64,000 bases of DNA. Source: Aradus depressus. Its lineage: Eukaryota; Arthropoda; Insecta; Hemiptera; Aradidae. The notes beneath the pieces were generated by a model. That model did not search any database and was not told the DNA's origin. It saw only the letters and a program-made list of their open reading frames with translations. Of this stretch, positions 20,418 through 31,196 are shown piece by piece. The position numbers were made by a program, and so were the translations under genes. The stretch lies in NCBI GenBank assembly GCA_963662175.1, contig OY759218.1, forward strand, positions 19,062,480 to 19,126,479. Reading direction: 5' to 3'. Positions within the stretch are counted from its first letter, which is position 1. Each line of letters opens with the position of its first letter.

Positions 20418-20917
20418 TAAGGTATATTTATTTTAAAACAATAATTCTTTATTTCATAAGACGTTTCGACTTCTTGTAATTTTCAATTCTAAAAATACAA
20501 ATTATTTTAAATAATAACAACATTATAATTGTAATTCTCATAACTATTTTTTCATATAATAAATAAAATTTGAATATCGATATAAAAAAATAAGTTATTA
20601 GAGTAGGTTATATCAGGGTTGTGGTTTTATTTATAATATTGGTTTTTGAAAAATGTAAGGGTGAAATTTGGACAAAATGTGAAATAGTATAAAATTTGAT
20701 TGGTAGAATATGATTGGAATAGTAAATTATGGAACTTTTCTGTATTTAGGTGAGTCCTTATCGGTCTTTGTAATATTATATGAAAAAATAGTTATGAGAA
20801 TTACAATTATAATGTTGTTATTATTTAAAATAATTTGTATTTTTAGAATTGAAAATTACAAGAAGTCGAAACGTCTTATGAAATAAAGAATTATTGTTTT
20901 AAAATAAATATACCTTA
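20418..20917. repeat. Perfect 143-bp inverted repeat
   Basis: Arms 20418-20560 and 20775-20917 are identical inverted copies by eye, separated by 214 bp. Each arm contains 'gtcgaaacgtcttatgaaataaa', which matches the sequence after the hammerhead at 42686-42715 but without a CUGANGA box. A transcript would form a long perfect hairpin. Confidence 0.9.
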
Positions 20918-21078
20918 ATTGTCTCAAATTACCATATTGAAAGATCATAAAAAGTAAGGTATAATAAATTCAAATTGATATTATGAAATAATTCAAATGA
21001 ACTTAAATGAAATAAAACATAAGAGATAAGACTGTATGATTTGAAAAAATGAAGCCTGAGTCTTATCTTTTATGCTTT

Positions 21079-21114
21079 TGGCTGAGGATGGTAGAAATAC
21101 CGAAAGTACTCCCA
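21079..21114 (+). ncRNA. Hammerhead ribozyme variant, GUAC type
   Basis: Stem I UGG/CCA, CUGAGGA, one extra U, stem II GGUA/UACC with a GAAA tetraloop, GAA, loopless stem III AGUACU, C17. Same family as 12192-12229. The stem II loop differs (GAAA against GCAA) but stays a GNRA tetraloop. It is followed by 'attttgtgaaattagacaata' as in the other copy. Confidence 0.7.
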
Positions 21115-21469
21115 TGTATATATATTTTGTGAAATTAGACAATACCACTAATAAATTTATGTTTTATTTCATTTAAGTTTATTCTATATATTTATTTAGA
21201 AACATTTATTTTCGTATGATTTCTTCATAATGAAGCTGTTAATTTAATTACTTTTGTATTATTATTTTTTAAATTTTTTTTTTACTTATTTCATCATTAT
21301 CTATTTTTATATTTATTTTATTGTATTTTCTTATTTAGTTCTTGTTCTTTCCACTTTTTTCGAATTACTGATATTTTTTATTATTTGTATTTGTTTCTCT
21401 GTTCTGTGTCTTTCATGTATTTATTCTTAGGGGACCTCGGTCCCAGAATAAAATTTATTTTCATTCATC
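21115..21469. other. AT-rich, no gene recognised
   Basis: Low-complexity T-rich sequence. 21428-21475 ('ggggacctcggtcccagaat') is a palindromic segment also seen at 61240-61262. Confidence 0.4.
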
Positions 21470-21840
21470 CATTCATATACCAGCCCCTTGCTAGTATTAA
21501 CTACCTACTCTCCTACCAATTTATTTAAGCGTAGGTTCCTTTCGTAGCTCTGTTTCCTCAACTGATCTGGGTTGAGGAACGCCTCATCGAAGATTCTCCA
21601 TCGGAGACGTGAGTAATCTTCACATTCGTCCAGGAGGTGTAGCGTGGTTTCCTTCATCACTTTACAGCTTCTGCAAAATGGATCCTGAACAAGACTCATT
21701 TCAATAAAATGTTTTCTTACCGAGTAGTGTCCGGTTAGGTATCATTTTTCTCAATGTCCTCCGCAGTTGATCAAGAAGAGTTCTTCTTCTTTTGTTGTAT
21801 GGTCTTCTAATCACCTCTTCTGACTGTCGACAGTCAACCC
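21470..21840 (-). pseudogene. LINE ORF2 C-terminal fragment
   Basis: Minus ORF 21505-21699 reads D-P-F-C-R-S-C-K-V-M-K-E-T-T-L-H-L-L-D-E-C, the C-x2-C-x8-H-x4-C knuckle of non-LTR retrotransposon C-termini, then Y-S-R-L-R-W-R-I-F. Upstream codons are frame-shifted. A second copy lies at 40981-41360 in the same orientation. It is interrupted at its 5' side by the tandem array starting at 21843. Confidence 0.75.
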
Positions 21841-21842
21841 AA

Positions 21843-22419
21843 ACAACTTGTGTCAAGTACACAAAATACATCAACTATTAGTTGAGGCGTTACCATGAAG
21901 TGAACCGACTGGATAGGTGATGTGACAACGAACAACTGACATTGGACATTCAGGTTAACCAACTTGTGTCAAGTACACAAAATACAGCAACTATTAGTTG
22001 AAGCGTTATAATGAAGAGAACCGACCGGAGAGGTGATGTGACAACGAACAACTGTCATGGGACATTCAGGTTAACCAACTTGTGTCAAGTTTACAAAATA
22101 CAGCAACTATTAGTTGAGGCGTTACCATGAAGTGAACCGACCGGATAGGTGATGTGACAACGAACAACTGACATGGGACATTCAGGTTAACCAACTTGTG
22201 TCAAGTATACAAAATACAGCAACTATTAGTTGAGGCGTTACCATGAAGTGAACCGACCGGATAGGTGATGTGACAACGAACAACTGACATTTGACATTCA
22301 GGTTAACCAACGGGTGTCAAGTACACAAAATACAGCAACTATTAGTTGAGGCGTTACAATGAAGAGAACCGACCGGAGAGGTGGTGTGACACGGACAACT
22401 GACATGGAACATTCAGGTA
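21843..22419 (+). repeat. 116-bp tandem array, five units
   Basis: Exact 116-bp spacing of 'aacttgtgtcaagta' (21845, 21961, 22077, 22193) and its variant 'aacgggtgtcaagta' (22309). Each unit holds 'caactattagttgaggcgtta' and 'ggtgatgtgacaacgaacaac'. Units differ at only a few positions, so the array is young or homogenised. Confidence 0.95.
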
Positions 22420-22830
22420 CCATTTGAGGTACAAGTACTATGAGAGAAAATTGCTTTTGTGTCCAGTATGACTGTTCGTTGTTGGGGTAACCTTTCTGTT
22501 TCTCACATGATGGAGAAATCGTTTAGAATTTTCGAGGGTCCATTTTCAAAGATGAATATTACTTAATGCGTCCGCGAACAAAATTGGGAAGGAGCGAGCG
22601 TTTTTTTATATATCATTAATTTATCTTTACATACATAAAGGACAAAAAACAGCTCCACAGACACTGAGGCACTTCCATGCGGCCTACGGAACAAAAAATG
22701 AATAGGTTTTTCATATTGTAAAAACTGACATTTTTGAAGTACCTTCGAAAAATAAATAGTAGTTTTTGTTAATAATAGTATATTTACTAGTCATTGAAAC
22801 AAAAGACGTATTCCAACTGTTTTATTTTTG
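22420..22830. other. No gene recognised
   Basis: No ORF of note and no repeat identified. Confidence 0.35.
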
Positions 22831-22871
22831 ACCAGACATGTTTTCAAAACTACAGCGTCATCATCAGTGGT
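22831..22871 (-). ncRNA. Candidate hammerhead ribozyme variant
   Basis: Stem I ACCA/UGGU (4 bp), perfect CUGAUGA box, a 15-nt stem II region that pairs poorly, GAAA, self-complementary stem III ACAUGU and C17. One extra A before stem III and the weak stem II lower confidence. The total length of 41 nt equals the family at 5245-5285. Confidence 0.45.
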
Positions 22872-23089
22872 ACATCCAACCCGTACTATGTAGTACTGTG
22901 TGGAAATTATAATTTATTTTCATAATTGAATTTTCTTATATTTCCCAAAAACTCTCTCCCCCTCCCCTAAGCCCATCTTATACAAATGATCTATGCAAAT
23001 AGATTAATTTTAAAATATCCTAGTTTTGTCAATTCACCATGTTATACTATACTATATTATACCATAGCAATACATTAAATTAATCAGAG

Positions 23090-23255
23090 GGCGCTCAACT
23101 CAAAAATTCTAATAACTGTCGATGTGATAAATGTATCGGCAGGAAATTTAGAATGAGGATTCAGTAGTCGCTATGTAAGTCATCTACAGATTTTTAGCAC
23201 AAACGGTCGATTGCTTTGGCAGGAAGAGGGAATAATTAATTGATTAATTCGTGTC
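23090..23255 (-). repeat. Family A 5'-end module
   Basis: 'gcgctcaactcaaaaattct..aataactgtcgatg' to 'ggcaggaagaggg..attgattaattcgtg'. Truncated before the terminal hairpin. Confidence 0.7.
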
Positions 23256-23274
23256 CCCCAGCCATGGTTCTTAA

Positions 23275-23695
23275 GTTTATTATTTAGAAGGTAAAGACCT
23301 TGAGCACGCCGTCCTTAGGTAACTTAACTGAGCTGGGAGCAGGTCAAAGTATTTTGTTTCAACATATATGTGACGTATGACAATCTTGTTTGTTTAGATA
23401 TGAGTGATAAAAGAGCGCTCTGGTAGTAGGCGATATGACCTCTTAGTTATTGCCCGGGCATGAGTCATAATAACTAACTAACTAAGACCTCCTTCGGATG
23501 GGGCATTAAGCGATGGTCCCGAACCTGTACAATGGTACTTGTTAAAGATCCCCTACCCTAGGTGAATAAACCTGGATAGGCAAAATTTAGGATTCCCACT
23601 GTAAAGTCGGGCTCATGTCCACCAGAGCTACGAAAGAGCTCTCTACTAATAGACAATTTGACATCATACTTAAAGCCCGGGCATGAGTCACAATA
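23275..23695 (+). mobile_element. SINE alpha fragments
   Basis: 23290-23340 is a reverse-complement-like body piece. 23405-23480 carries the 'ggcgatatgacctc..gcccgggcatgagtcataataactaac' tail. 23480-23695 is a body plus the same tail ('gtcgggctcatgtccaccagagctacga'). The TAAC-repeat tail differs from the LINE-type tail at 37526, so the family uses at least two 3' ends. Confidence 0.7.
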
Positions 23696-24374
23696 AACCT
23701 GCAGTTTATGTGTATAAGAAACCTTTTCTATATATTTATTTATTTATTTATTTATTATATAAGTTTTCACAATATATCCGAATTTATCAACGTAGAAATT
23801 GTTAACAACATATCTTGTTGTTTGTACAAACATATCAATTGTATGCCAGGGCCCCGTCGAACGTCGATAGAATGATAGTATCTTCATTTTAACAATGCCT
23901 GGCATTGATCAATTAATTGAAATGTGGAAGAAAGCAGGATGAGCCAATTTGCTATTTTTTGTTCAGCCAATAAATAAGCAATTTAAAAGACCCGTAGAAT
24001 TGTTTTGCCCCAGTCAATTTAATATAGGTATAATTTTTTCATTGTTAGCAAGAAACAAAGGTTTTTTTTCAGACAAACGGGATCTCAATCAAACAATATG
24101 AAATTAATTTCTGTATTGTGATATATTTAAATTCAAGTCTTCTCCCCCCCCCCCCCCCCCCCCCCCCCTCTTTCACCAATTCTCCCCTCCCTCTACACCC
24201 CCTCTCCACCCCTTCCCGTCGCATTCATTTTAATTGCTAACATTCCTGATCTAATTCTCAGACCCAATGACTTCCAACTTCTGTGTTAGCAAACGTTTTA
24301 ACTTACTTAATTTTCCATGCATCAACATTCCAATTTTAGTTACGTAATCGGGGTAAAATTTAAATGTAGAGTAT
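23696..24374. other. AT-rich sequence with a C homopolymer
   Basis: (TTTA)n near 23735-23760 and an uninterrupted run of about 25 C at 24144-24168. No gene is seen. Confidence 0.6.
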
Positions 24375-25013
24375 TTCACACACCGACAATGTACTTCCCC
24401 AGAACGAATTAAAAACCAGTCGACCGTTTGTAATATTCAACATTTTACTTACATAGGGGCTCCTAAATCCTCAGACTAAATTTTGTGTCGGTACATTCAT
24501 TACATCCCTCCCCTGAACCCTCATTGGATTTTGATTTTGAATATAAAGTTTCATGTCGATACATTCTTTACAGTGGCAGTTATTGGGGTTTATATGTTGA
24601 GCCCCCCTCTGATCCCTCCTTCCCTTCTGTAAATTCCGCGCTTAAAATGGATAGGTGTTGTTCTTATGGGGTTTTGAATTCACATACAAAATTTCGTGTC
24701 GGTACATTCATTCTATCGGCACTTATTAGAGTTTTTATGTTAAACCTCCCCCCTAATCCCCCCTTCCCTTTGATTGATTTGGCTAAAAAACAATAGGTGT
24801 TGTGTTTAGAGGCTTCTGAATTTACATATAAAATTTCATGTCGATACATTCATTCTATTGGGAGCTATTGTCTTTACAGATACAAAGACAGAATTTTCAA
24901 ATTTGGAATGTAGATGTCGAAAACATGAAATTCCGTTAAAAATTCCGCATCGAATTTTTGACCGATTACATAATTTCCCCTATACCTCGTATAGCCGGTG
25001 AAGTAAAATCATT
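24375..25013 (+). repeat. Family A, most complete copy
   Basis: About 640 bp. In order: 'ccgacaatgtacttccccag', 'accagtcgaccg', 'ttacataggggctcctaaatcc', three modules each containing 'cgtgtcg-tacattcattctat', a 'gtctttacagatacaaagacag' block, 'aaacatgaaattccgtta', and the terminal 'cccctatacctcgtatagcc' palindrome with 'ggtgaagtaaaa'. Outer motifs TACTTCCCCAG and (in better copies) GCTGGGGAAGTA are inverted repeats of each other. No protein is encoded. It may be a MITE or a SINE-like element. Known families were not searched. Confidence 0.8.
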
Positions 25014-25640
25014 GCTGTGTATCTAAGAACACGATAATTACCCATTGAATAAATATATGGAGATGAAATGTATGTGGATCCAACAGCCCTGAGGACACCT
25101 ATCGATTTTCTGCTAAATCGGCCAAAGGGAAGGAGAGGATTAGAGAGAATCAACTTTTTTTTTTCAAAATTAATGATCAAAAACTAAGTAAAGATATAAT
25201 GAATGTATCGATCTTAAATGTTTAAAGAGGATTGAGATATCCTTGAGTAAGACACCTATCGATTTTCTGCCAAATCGGCCAAAGGGAAGAAGAGGATTTG
25301 AGAGAAACAACTTTTTTTTTTCAAAATTAAGGGTCAAAAACTAAGTAAAGATATAGGTAATGAATGTATCGATCTTAAATGTTAAAAGAGGATTGAGATA
25401 TCCTTGAGTAAGACACCTATCGATTTTCTGCCAAATCGGCCAATTTGTCTGAAAATAAATGGGTGTCGTCCTTATGAGGTAACACATACTCAACCTATTG
25501 GAAGTTATTGACAGACGTTCAGACAAAGTTGTTTTTCCATTTTTGGAATCGGCTTATCGGAAAACAAGAAATACGGGTGAAAACTCAAGTTAGAATTGCT
25601 TACAGATTCCATACGTTCCCGGTACGCTTCGTACAGCTGG
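25014..25640 (-). repeat. Family A-derived tandem units, about 157 bp
   Basis: Repeated blocks 'cacctatcgattttctgc-aaatcggcca' at about 25095, 25255 and 25414 and 'aaaaactaagtaaagatata' at about 25178 and 25332. The last unit joins a plus-orientation family A 3' end at 25460-25640. Confidence 0.8.
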
Positions 25641-26177
25641 GAATGTCGCAGCCTTTCCGCGCGAATAGCTCTTTACAAGAATATCCTTACTGTAGCTGCA
25701 ACCTCATTAATCAAATGGTAATTACAATTTATAATCACATTTAAGTTACAAAGAATAAACAAAATTTCTGTTGAGATCAGAAATTATGGTTTAAAGTGAA
25801 CCTCCAAGAAAAATACAATTCTTTAAAACACAAAATCCCAGTGTAAATAAAGTAATGAAGTATTTCTTTGACTAAGTACCTTAACTTAGTTAGCTGTGTT
25901 ATTTGAGTAGACGTTTAAGTTAAGTCCTTACTTTCAACTTTTCAAAACTTATGAAAAAAAAAAACAAGTTTAAAAATCAAACATGGTTATCCGTTTTGTA
26001 AATAAGCAGTTTTATTTTCATCTTAAGTATTTAAGACTGCTTACTTGGAGGTGTTTCGAGGAAAGCAGTTACTTTGTGTTCAATTGGGTTCCCCAGAAGA
26101 TAATAATTGTAAATATACGTTATTGTCAGTTTTTTATTAAAAAGAATTAAAAATATACATAGGTATATGTATATAAG
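25641..26177. other. No gene recognised
   Basis: AT-rich, no supported ORF. Confidence 0.4.
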
Positions 26178-26432
26178 TTAGTTATTGTGACTCATGCCCG
26201 GGCTTTAACTACGAGGTCATATCGCCCACTAACAGCTCTGGTGGCCGACACTACAGTGGGGTACCGGACATCGTACAGGCTTGGGACCTTCGCTTAGCGT
26301 CTCATCCGAAGTATGACATGCTCAAGGTTTTTTCACTTCTCAGATAAAAAACTTAGGTGCCCCGGCCGGGTTTCGAACCCGCGATCTTGAGCTGAGTAGG
26401 CTAGCACGCTACCTCTGAGCTACCGGCGCCCT
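26178..26432 (-). mobile_element. SINE alpha, full-length reference copy
   Basis: Minus strand starts 'ggcgccggtagctcagaggt' (A box TAGCTCAGAGG) and has 'gcgggttcgaaacccggcc' (B box) about 50 bp on. The body follows with 'ccttgagcatgtcatacttc' and 'cctgtacgatgtccggtac', and the tail 'cgatatgacctcgtagttaa' plus 'gcccgggcatgagtcacaat'. The RNA polymerase III boxes and correct spacing mark a tRNA-derived SINE. Confidence 0.85.
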
Positions 26433-27586
26433 CTATTAAACGTTAGCGCTAACCATATCCGCAAAAAGTGCATGACTAGCATTCTCGCTCTATGTGTGCT
26501 AAACCTTGACTAGAATTAATTAAAAAATATCTTGTTCATTCCCTTTTGAATTTCTATTTAACTATTTTTTTTTCTGTGATTTTGGACCAGTAATATCTAC
26601 ATTACAATTACATAAATATATTAAAATATATATGTTGAATTCATAAAAAAATATTTGAATGTAGTTTCATTTGCTACATTTCATACTTTCAATTTAAGTT
26701 TTACAGAAAAATTATGATTTTAGTTAGGTGAATCGAAACGAGTACCTAACAGATATTTGCGCACGGAATTGAGACTCCAAGGATCGCGCTTGATGGAAGA
26801 TTAAAGCAAGGGCGAACTAAGTTAAGAGACTTAGTTACTCCTGGACAGCGCTGGGTATACCAGCTATCTAACTAAATAAAATTAAAAAAAATATTACATA
26901 CAATATGGAGAACTATGTATAGAATGGTATCATTGGTTATGGTGTTCCATAAGGAAGGTCTGTAAGAGAGGATTGGAGAATATCCGCCATCTTGCTGTTG
27001 ATACCAACCCAATCAGATTTGTTCGGATACAGTTCGACAGTTCTTTTTGTGGGCAGATGATTGTAGCAAGGGCCAATAACGGCCATGAAGTGAAGATGGA
27101 AGGCGTGGTGGTATTCGGTGGACAGAGAAGAGTGGAATGACCATACCGATAGAGTACAATAGCCAGGACCGTTGTTCCATCCTAATAACGACAATCCTAG
27201 CAGAACTAATCCAGTCCGGACATTGGCCCGTCCTCTCGTCCCATCTCGTCCCGACCTCCCCTCTCCTCATGTATCACTTTTCTTACCTGCCTCCATCTTG
27301 TCGTTCCTATCCAACCACACAATACCTTCCCCGTTTCCAACATCATCAAACATGATGGATTGCTCTTTCTTTTCTAAAAGAAGAAGAAAAAAAAAAATCT
27401 CTCCCCTCAAAATTAAACATTGTCAACACTTCTACAACAAAAAAAGTCGACTGTTGACGGATGCCGTGCAACAACACAGCCATTTGAAGAAGGTTTCAGG
27501 AAAACACTGGGGTCCCAATAAACCGATAATACCGGCCTGGTGACCACATGTGACAACCAGCCCCGGAGTGTTTTGGGACGGTATCA
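26433..27586. other. Unassigned, several overlapping ORFs at 26937-27543
   Basis: The 26930-27360 stretch is GC-richer than its surroundings and open in several frames on both strands. I find no domain signature. It could be a retroelement 5' region or an unrecognised gene piece. Confidence 0.3.
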
Positions 27587-28037
27587 CCCTATTTGCGAAT
27601 ACCCACTATGCGTATATACCCCCTATGCGAATACTTTTTTTTTGGGGGGGGGGGGGAGGGAATTACCTGAACTAAAAGGGTTCGACAACTTTTGTTACCT
27701 GACTGCGCATCTAACTCCGATTCCATCTTGTGTACGGAAAAAAAAACTTGCCATCATGCAGATATACATCATTTATGTAGATTTGGGTAGTACACATCAG
27801 GAGAGCAACATTGTTCCAATAGTATTTGCACTTTTGCCAAACAAGTTGCTAGTAACTAACGAGAGGATGTTCCGCCTCATTAAAGCTTAGGTGCCTCATT
27901 GGAGTGAATATTGACTTCGAACCGGCTGCTATATGGGCTCTGAAAAAAATCTTCTCTACCCCTCAAGTGATAAAAAGAGTGTACGCATAGTGGGTATATT
28001 TCGTAGGTGTACGCATTCTGGGTATACGCTAATAGGG
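27587..28037 (+). mobile_element. MULE-like internally deleted element
   Basis: Ends are inverted repeats: left 'ccctatttgcgaatacccac' and right, reversed, 'ccctattagcgtatacccag'. Both carry extra subterminal 'gtgggtatat'/'tatgcg' motifs. A degraded MULE transposase piece lies inside. A T8/G-run near 27630-27655 is a simple repeat. Confidence 0.6.
27720..27950 (+). pseudogene. MULE transposase core fragment
   Basis: Reads I-V-P-I-V-F-A-L-L-P-N-K, the P-x-V-F-A-L-L-P-N-K block of animal MULE/FLYWCH-linked transposases, followed by a T-x-E-R-M-F-R-L-I-K stretch, an in-frame stop at 27887-27889, and in another frame I-D-F-E-P-A-A-I-W-A (the catalytic D-F-E-x-A region). Frame breaks make it inactive. 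Confidence 0.55.
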
Positions 28038-29576
28038 ACCAGCGCCGGACCTCTTTTTTAGATATGCGAGTTTGTTGCTAGTAAACTCTTCGACATTTTA
28101 GTTTGTATACAAGGGAGAATAAATATTTTAAACTGTAAATAAATCGAGTTTAAATTATGTTTTACTCATTAATTTGTAGCCAAGGCGTTCAACTATCAGC
28201 AGCATTGCTCACATTCGCTGAAAGTTTAACATAAAAAAATAGAAAAATCAAAAAGTAAAAACTATGCCAACTAGCGAACAACTAACGACCTACAGCCCAG
28301 AGCCCTTCACGACATCTTAGAATCTTTCCTTCCACAAAAATCCTCTTGCCAAATCCTTATTATCAAAATCACATCCGCAAAATCTTTCGAGGCGGCGCTG
28401 ACCTCACGCCATTTGTTATGGGAGTGCTGTTGATTACCGGATTCTTCCATCACGCCTCTCAGTTGTTTCGACGCCCCGCCTTCTGGTCTTCCTCCACTGC
28501 TGGACAGTGGATGGTTGGACAGAGTGGTGGGAGGGACAGCGCTGGTCTCCCGCGGTCTCCCCCTCTCCTATTTGGAGAGTGGTGGATGTCAATGTGCGTT
28601 CTTATATATTTTTAATCATTTTATTATTTTATTATTTTTATCTCCTTTATTTTATGGTTTCTTTTTATTAATTTACCACCATTTATTTTATTTATTTATT
28701 TTTGTATGTGTTTGCTATTATTTTGTACATATTCATTTCTTTCTTGCTTCTTATTATTTATTTATAATATTTTGTATCACTTATTATTTCATTTTTATAA
28801 TTTATCCTTACGATCAGCATTTCTGTTTATTATTTTTATACAGATTGTAGAATAGATTAAAAAAAAAAATATTTTTTTGCTAGATAATTGTCGGGTGGCT
28901 AGGAAAACTGACCAGTTAATAGTCCATCTAAGAGAAAAATATTCATAAGAGTACTTCTGGTAAGGGATGAGTGACATGCTCAACTTATAGATTGATGGGT
29001 TCCATCTAATTTGATCTCTGACTGAACACTAATGATCGGAAGGAGAGCTCTGGCCTTCATTATCACTGATACCTTCCCTGACTGATTGGTCTGTTCTGAC
29101 GCCATCCTGCCACTTTCAGACGACACCCTCTCAACATCTCAAATCTCAAAATCTCCTTCATCTCAACCCTCATTTGTCTGGATTTTCCCATAAATTTCAT
29201 TTTAAGGGATTTCTATAGTAATCACGTTATGCGCTCAACCACAGAAACTAATATCGTATTTTCATGGGTGGGTCGCTAAAATTCCTATGTATTTATATTT
29301 ATATGTTCGTGCGATAACTTCCGAAAAGTCACATTGGCAGTTATAAGGGTCTTTACCACCGGTTAAGAGGGAGTATTAGGGTGGTCGTTAATAATGCAAG
29401 GTTCAAATTTTAACGCTCTCACCCAAAAATCTCGATCGACATGATAAAAATACGATTGGCATTATTCCGGGCCCATAATAAATGATTTAACCCGTGCCGG
29501 CAGAGGAATCAAATTTTCCGTGTATTTTAAATGGAGTTTAGTGATGTTTCGGGTTTTTGTTCTATAACTATGAAAC
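28038..29576. other. Unassigned, no gene supported
   Basis: The ORFs at 28346-28615 and 28515-28850 overlap. The second is a translated T-rich run. 28860-29000 and the following sequence show no known repeat. Confidence 0.35.
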
Positions 29577-30026
29577 TGTCTATCGTAAATCTCTGAAAAT
29601 TTGTAAACTACTATTTTTGAAGTTGCTGAACACGAATATTTCATCAAAAGTTGTTTGACAAGTTAAATTAGTCGAAATTCGTATATAAATCTGCTGACAA
29701 TAACTGTTACATTGAAAATTGAAAATATCGCGTAATCATCGAAAAGCGGTTGAATTTCAAATTTTCAATTTTCACTCGCATTTTATTATTTAGCATATAA
29801 TCGACATTTTGAGCTGCAAAATAGAATTCAAATTGAAAAGAAAAAAAAATTATATGAATTAAATTTTTTATTCCTCAAAAAAATCGAAAAATATTTTTCG
29901 CAAATTCGGAAGCCAATTTTAACAGTTTTGACTTGAGCAATATAACTTTTGATGAAATATTCGTGTTCAGCAACTTCAAAAATAGTAGTGTACAAATTTT
30001 CAGAGATTTACGATAGACAGTCATCG
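29577..30026. repeat. Inverted repeat, arms about 85-95 bp
   Basis: 'ctatcgtaaatctctgaaaa' through 'gaacacgaatatttcatcaaa' on the left pairs with 'tttgatgaaatattcgtgtt' through 'ttttcagagatttacgatag' on the right, with few mismatches. The spacer is about 270 bp and rich in 'aaattttcaattttc'. Confidence 0.85.
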
Positions 30027-30114
30027 TCAGTCAGATTTAGTTATAAACTAAGATCCTAAATTTTAAATTAAACATGACGATGGTGTTGTGCTGAATCCTT
30101 TTAAGTATAGGTTT

Positions 30115-30174
30115 AGGTTTTAGGTTTAGGGCTTTAACTATGAGGTCATATCGATTACTACCAGAGCGCTCTTT
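30115..30174 (-). mobile_element. SINE alpha tail fragment
   Basis: 'gggctttaactatgaggtca' and 'cgattactaccagagcgctc' match the SINE alpha tail in reverse orientation, directly next to the LINE copy that follows. Confidence 0.65.
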
Positions 30175-30179
30175 CCAAA

Positions 30180-30495
30180 CGGTCTTGTAACTATGGAGGA
30201 CGAATCGGCGGCACATTTCCTGGGCATCTGCTCGGGAAATGCGCGAATAAGATTCCGCATTTTTGATGGAGATGTAATCGCAGAGGAGAACTTTAGAAGA
30301 TTGGACTATGAGAGCATTCTCAGGTTCATTAAGGAAAGTAGGAGACTGAGCACTTCATGAAGGGCTTGATTCAGGCAGTATAAACGTACGGTAACATAAT
30401 AAGGGGGAATCCCAGCGCTTCCAGGGAAGAGATAAGAGCACTGGATGCTTAGGTCCCTAGGTGTAAAACACCAGCCTACCCCACATATATATAAC
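30180..30495 (+). pseudogene. LINE ORF2 3' fragment, copy 3
   Basis: Plus strand encodes E-D-E-S-A-A-H-F-L-G-I-C, then R-F-R-I-F-D-G-D-V-I-A-E-E-N-F-R-R-L, matching the C-terminus of the LINE at 3583-4190 after its zinc knuckle. An extra 'actgagcacttcatga' segment breaks the frame. The 3' end '..gcactggatgcttaggtccc' plus 'acaccagcctacc' and an AT run marks the true LINE terminus. Confidence 0.8.
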
Positions 30496-30499
30496 AATG

Positions 30500-31190
30500 G
30501 AGGAAGCGCGAAAACGTAATTGATTAATTCATGCTGGAGAAGTACATAGCCGATGATGCACCGACGACTTTTTTGTCTGCGTTAATATTATATAAATGTT
30601 CGTTGCTTTCCGTCTAGTGTGGTCAGTGTTGTGTCGTATGGGAGGCAGAGGATCTGTGAAACAATGACATCCCCAATGACAGGATACAGCCATTTATATC
30701 AACACCTACAGGAATTAGGATCTTGAGCACTCACCATCCACTGACTAGCAGGACGACCCAGCAGTCTGTGGCCTCAGGCAACATACTAGAGAACATTAGG
30801 AGATTTGCGATTTGAAGGAGGAACCTGGGTCACTAGCCCATACTAAAGTGTTTACTTTCCTAGCTATACCAGGTACAGAAGTTTTGTAATCGGTTAAAAA
30901 TTCAATGTTGGGTTTTCACCGAAATTTCAAGTTTCTCAACCCTCCGAATCCACATTTGTGTGTGCCTGTGGACGCAATAAGTCCCATTAGAATGAATAAA
31001 TCGACACTTTTCGGTTTCCAGAACCCTACATATAGCTCTTGATTTCAGGTAAGAAAATGGAGAGATTGGGTTCCAACTCTAAGATCCTAAATAACTTCCA
31101 ATGTAATAAATGTACAGGCAAGTAATTCTACATGAGGACTGAGAAGACCCTGAACAACACTCCTGTTGATTCTGAAGCAAATTTGCCAAA
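30500..31190 (-). repeat. Family A pieces
   Basis: 30505-30560 is a 5'-end piece ('tgattaattcatgctggaga'). 30855-31190 starts at 'cctagctataccaggtacag' and runs through 'gtgtgtgcctgtggacgcaa' and a module. The middle part, 30565-30850, is unassigned. Confidence 0.65.
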
Positions 31191-31196
31191 GAGGAA

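Noticed and set aside
26370..26432. tRNA gene
   Set aside because: The A and B boxes are present, but the head is fused to the same 200-bp body at several loci, which marks a SINE. The acceptor stem is not cleanly paired.
28515..28850. Membrane protein (111-codon hydrophobic ORF)
   Set aside because: The hydrophobicity comes from a T-rich low-complexity run. There is no conserved motif or supporting context.
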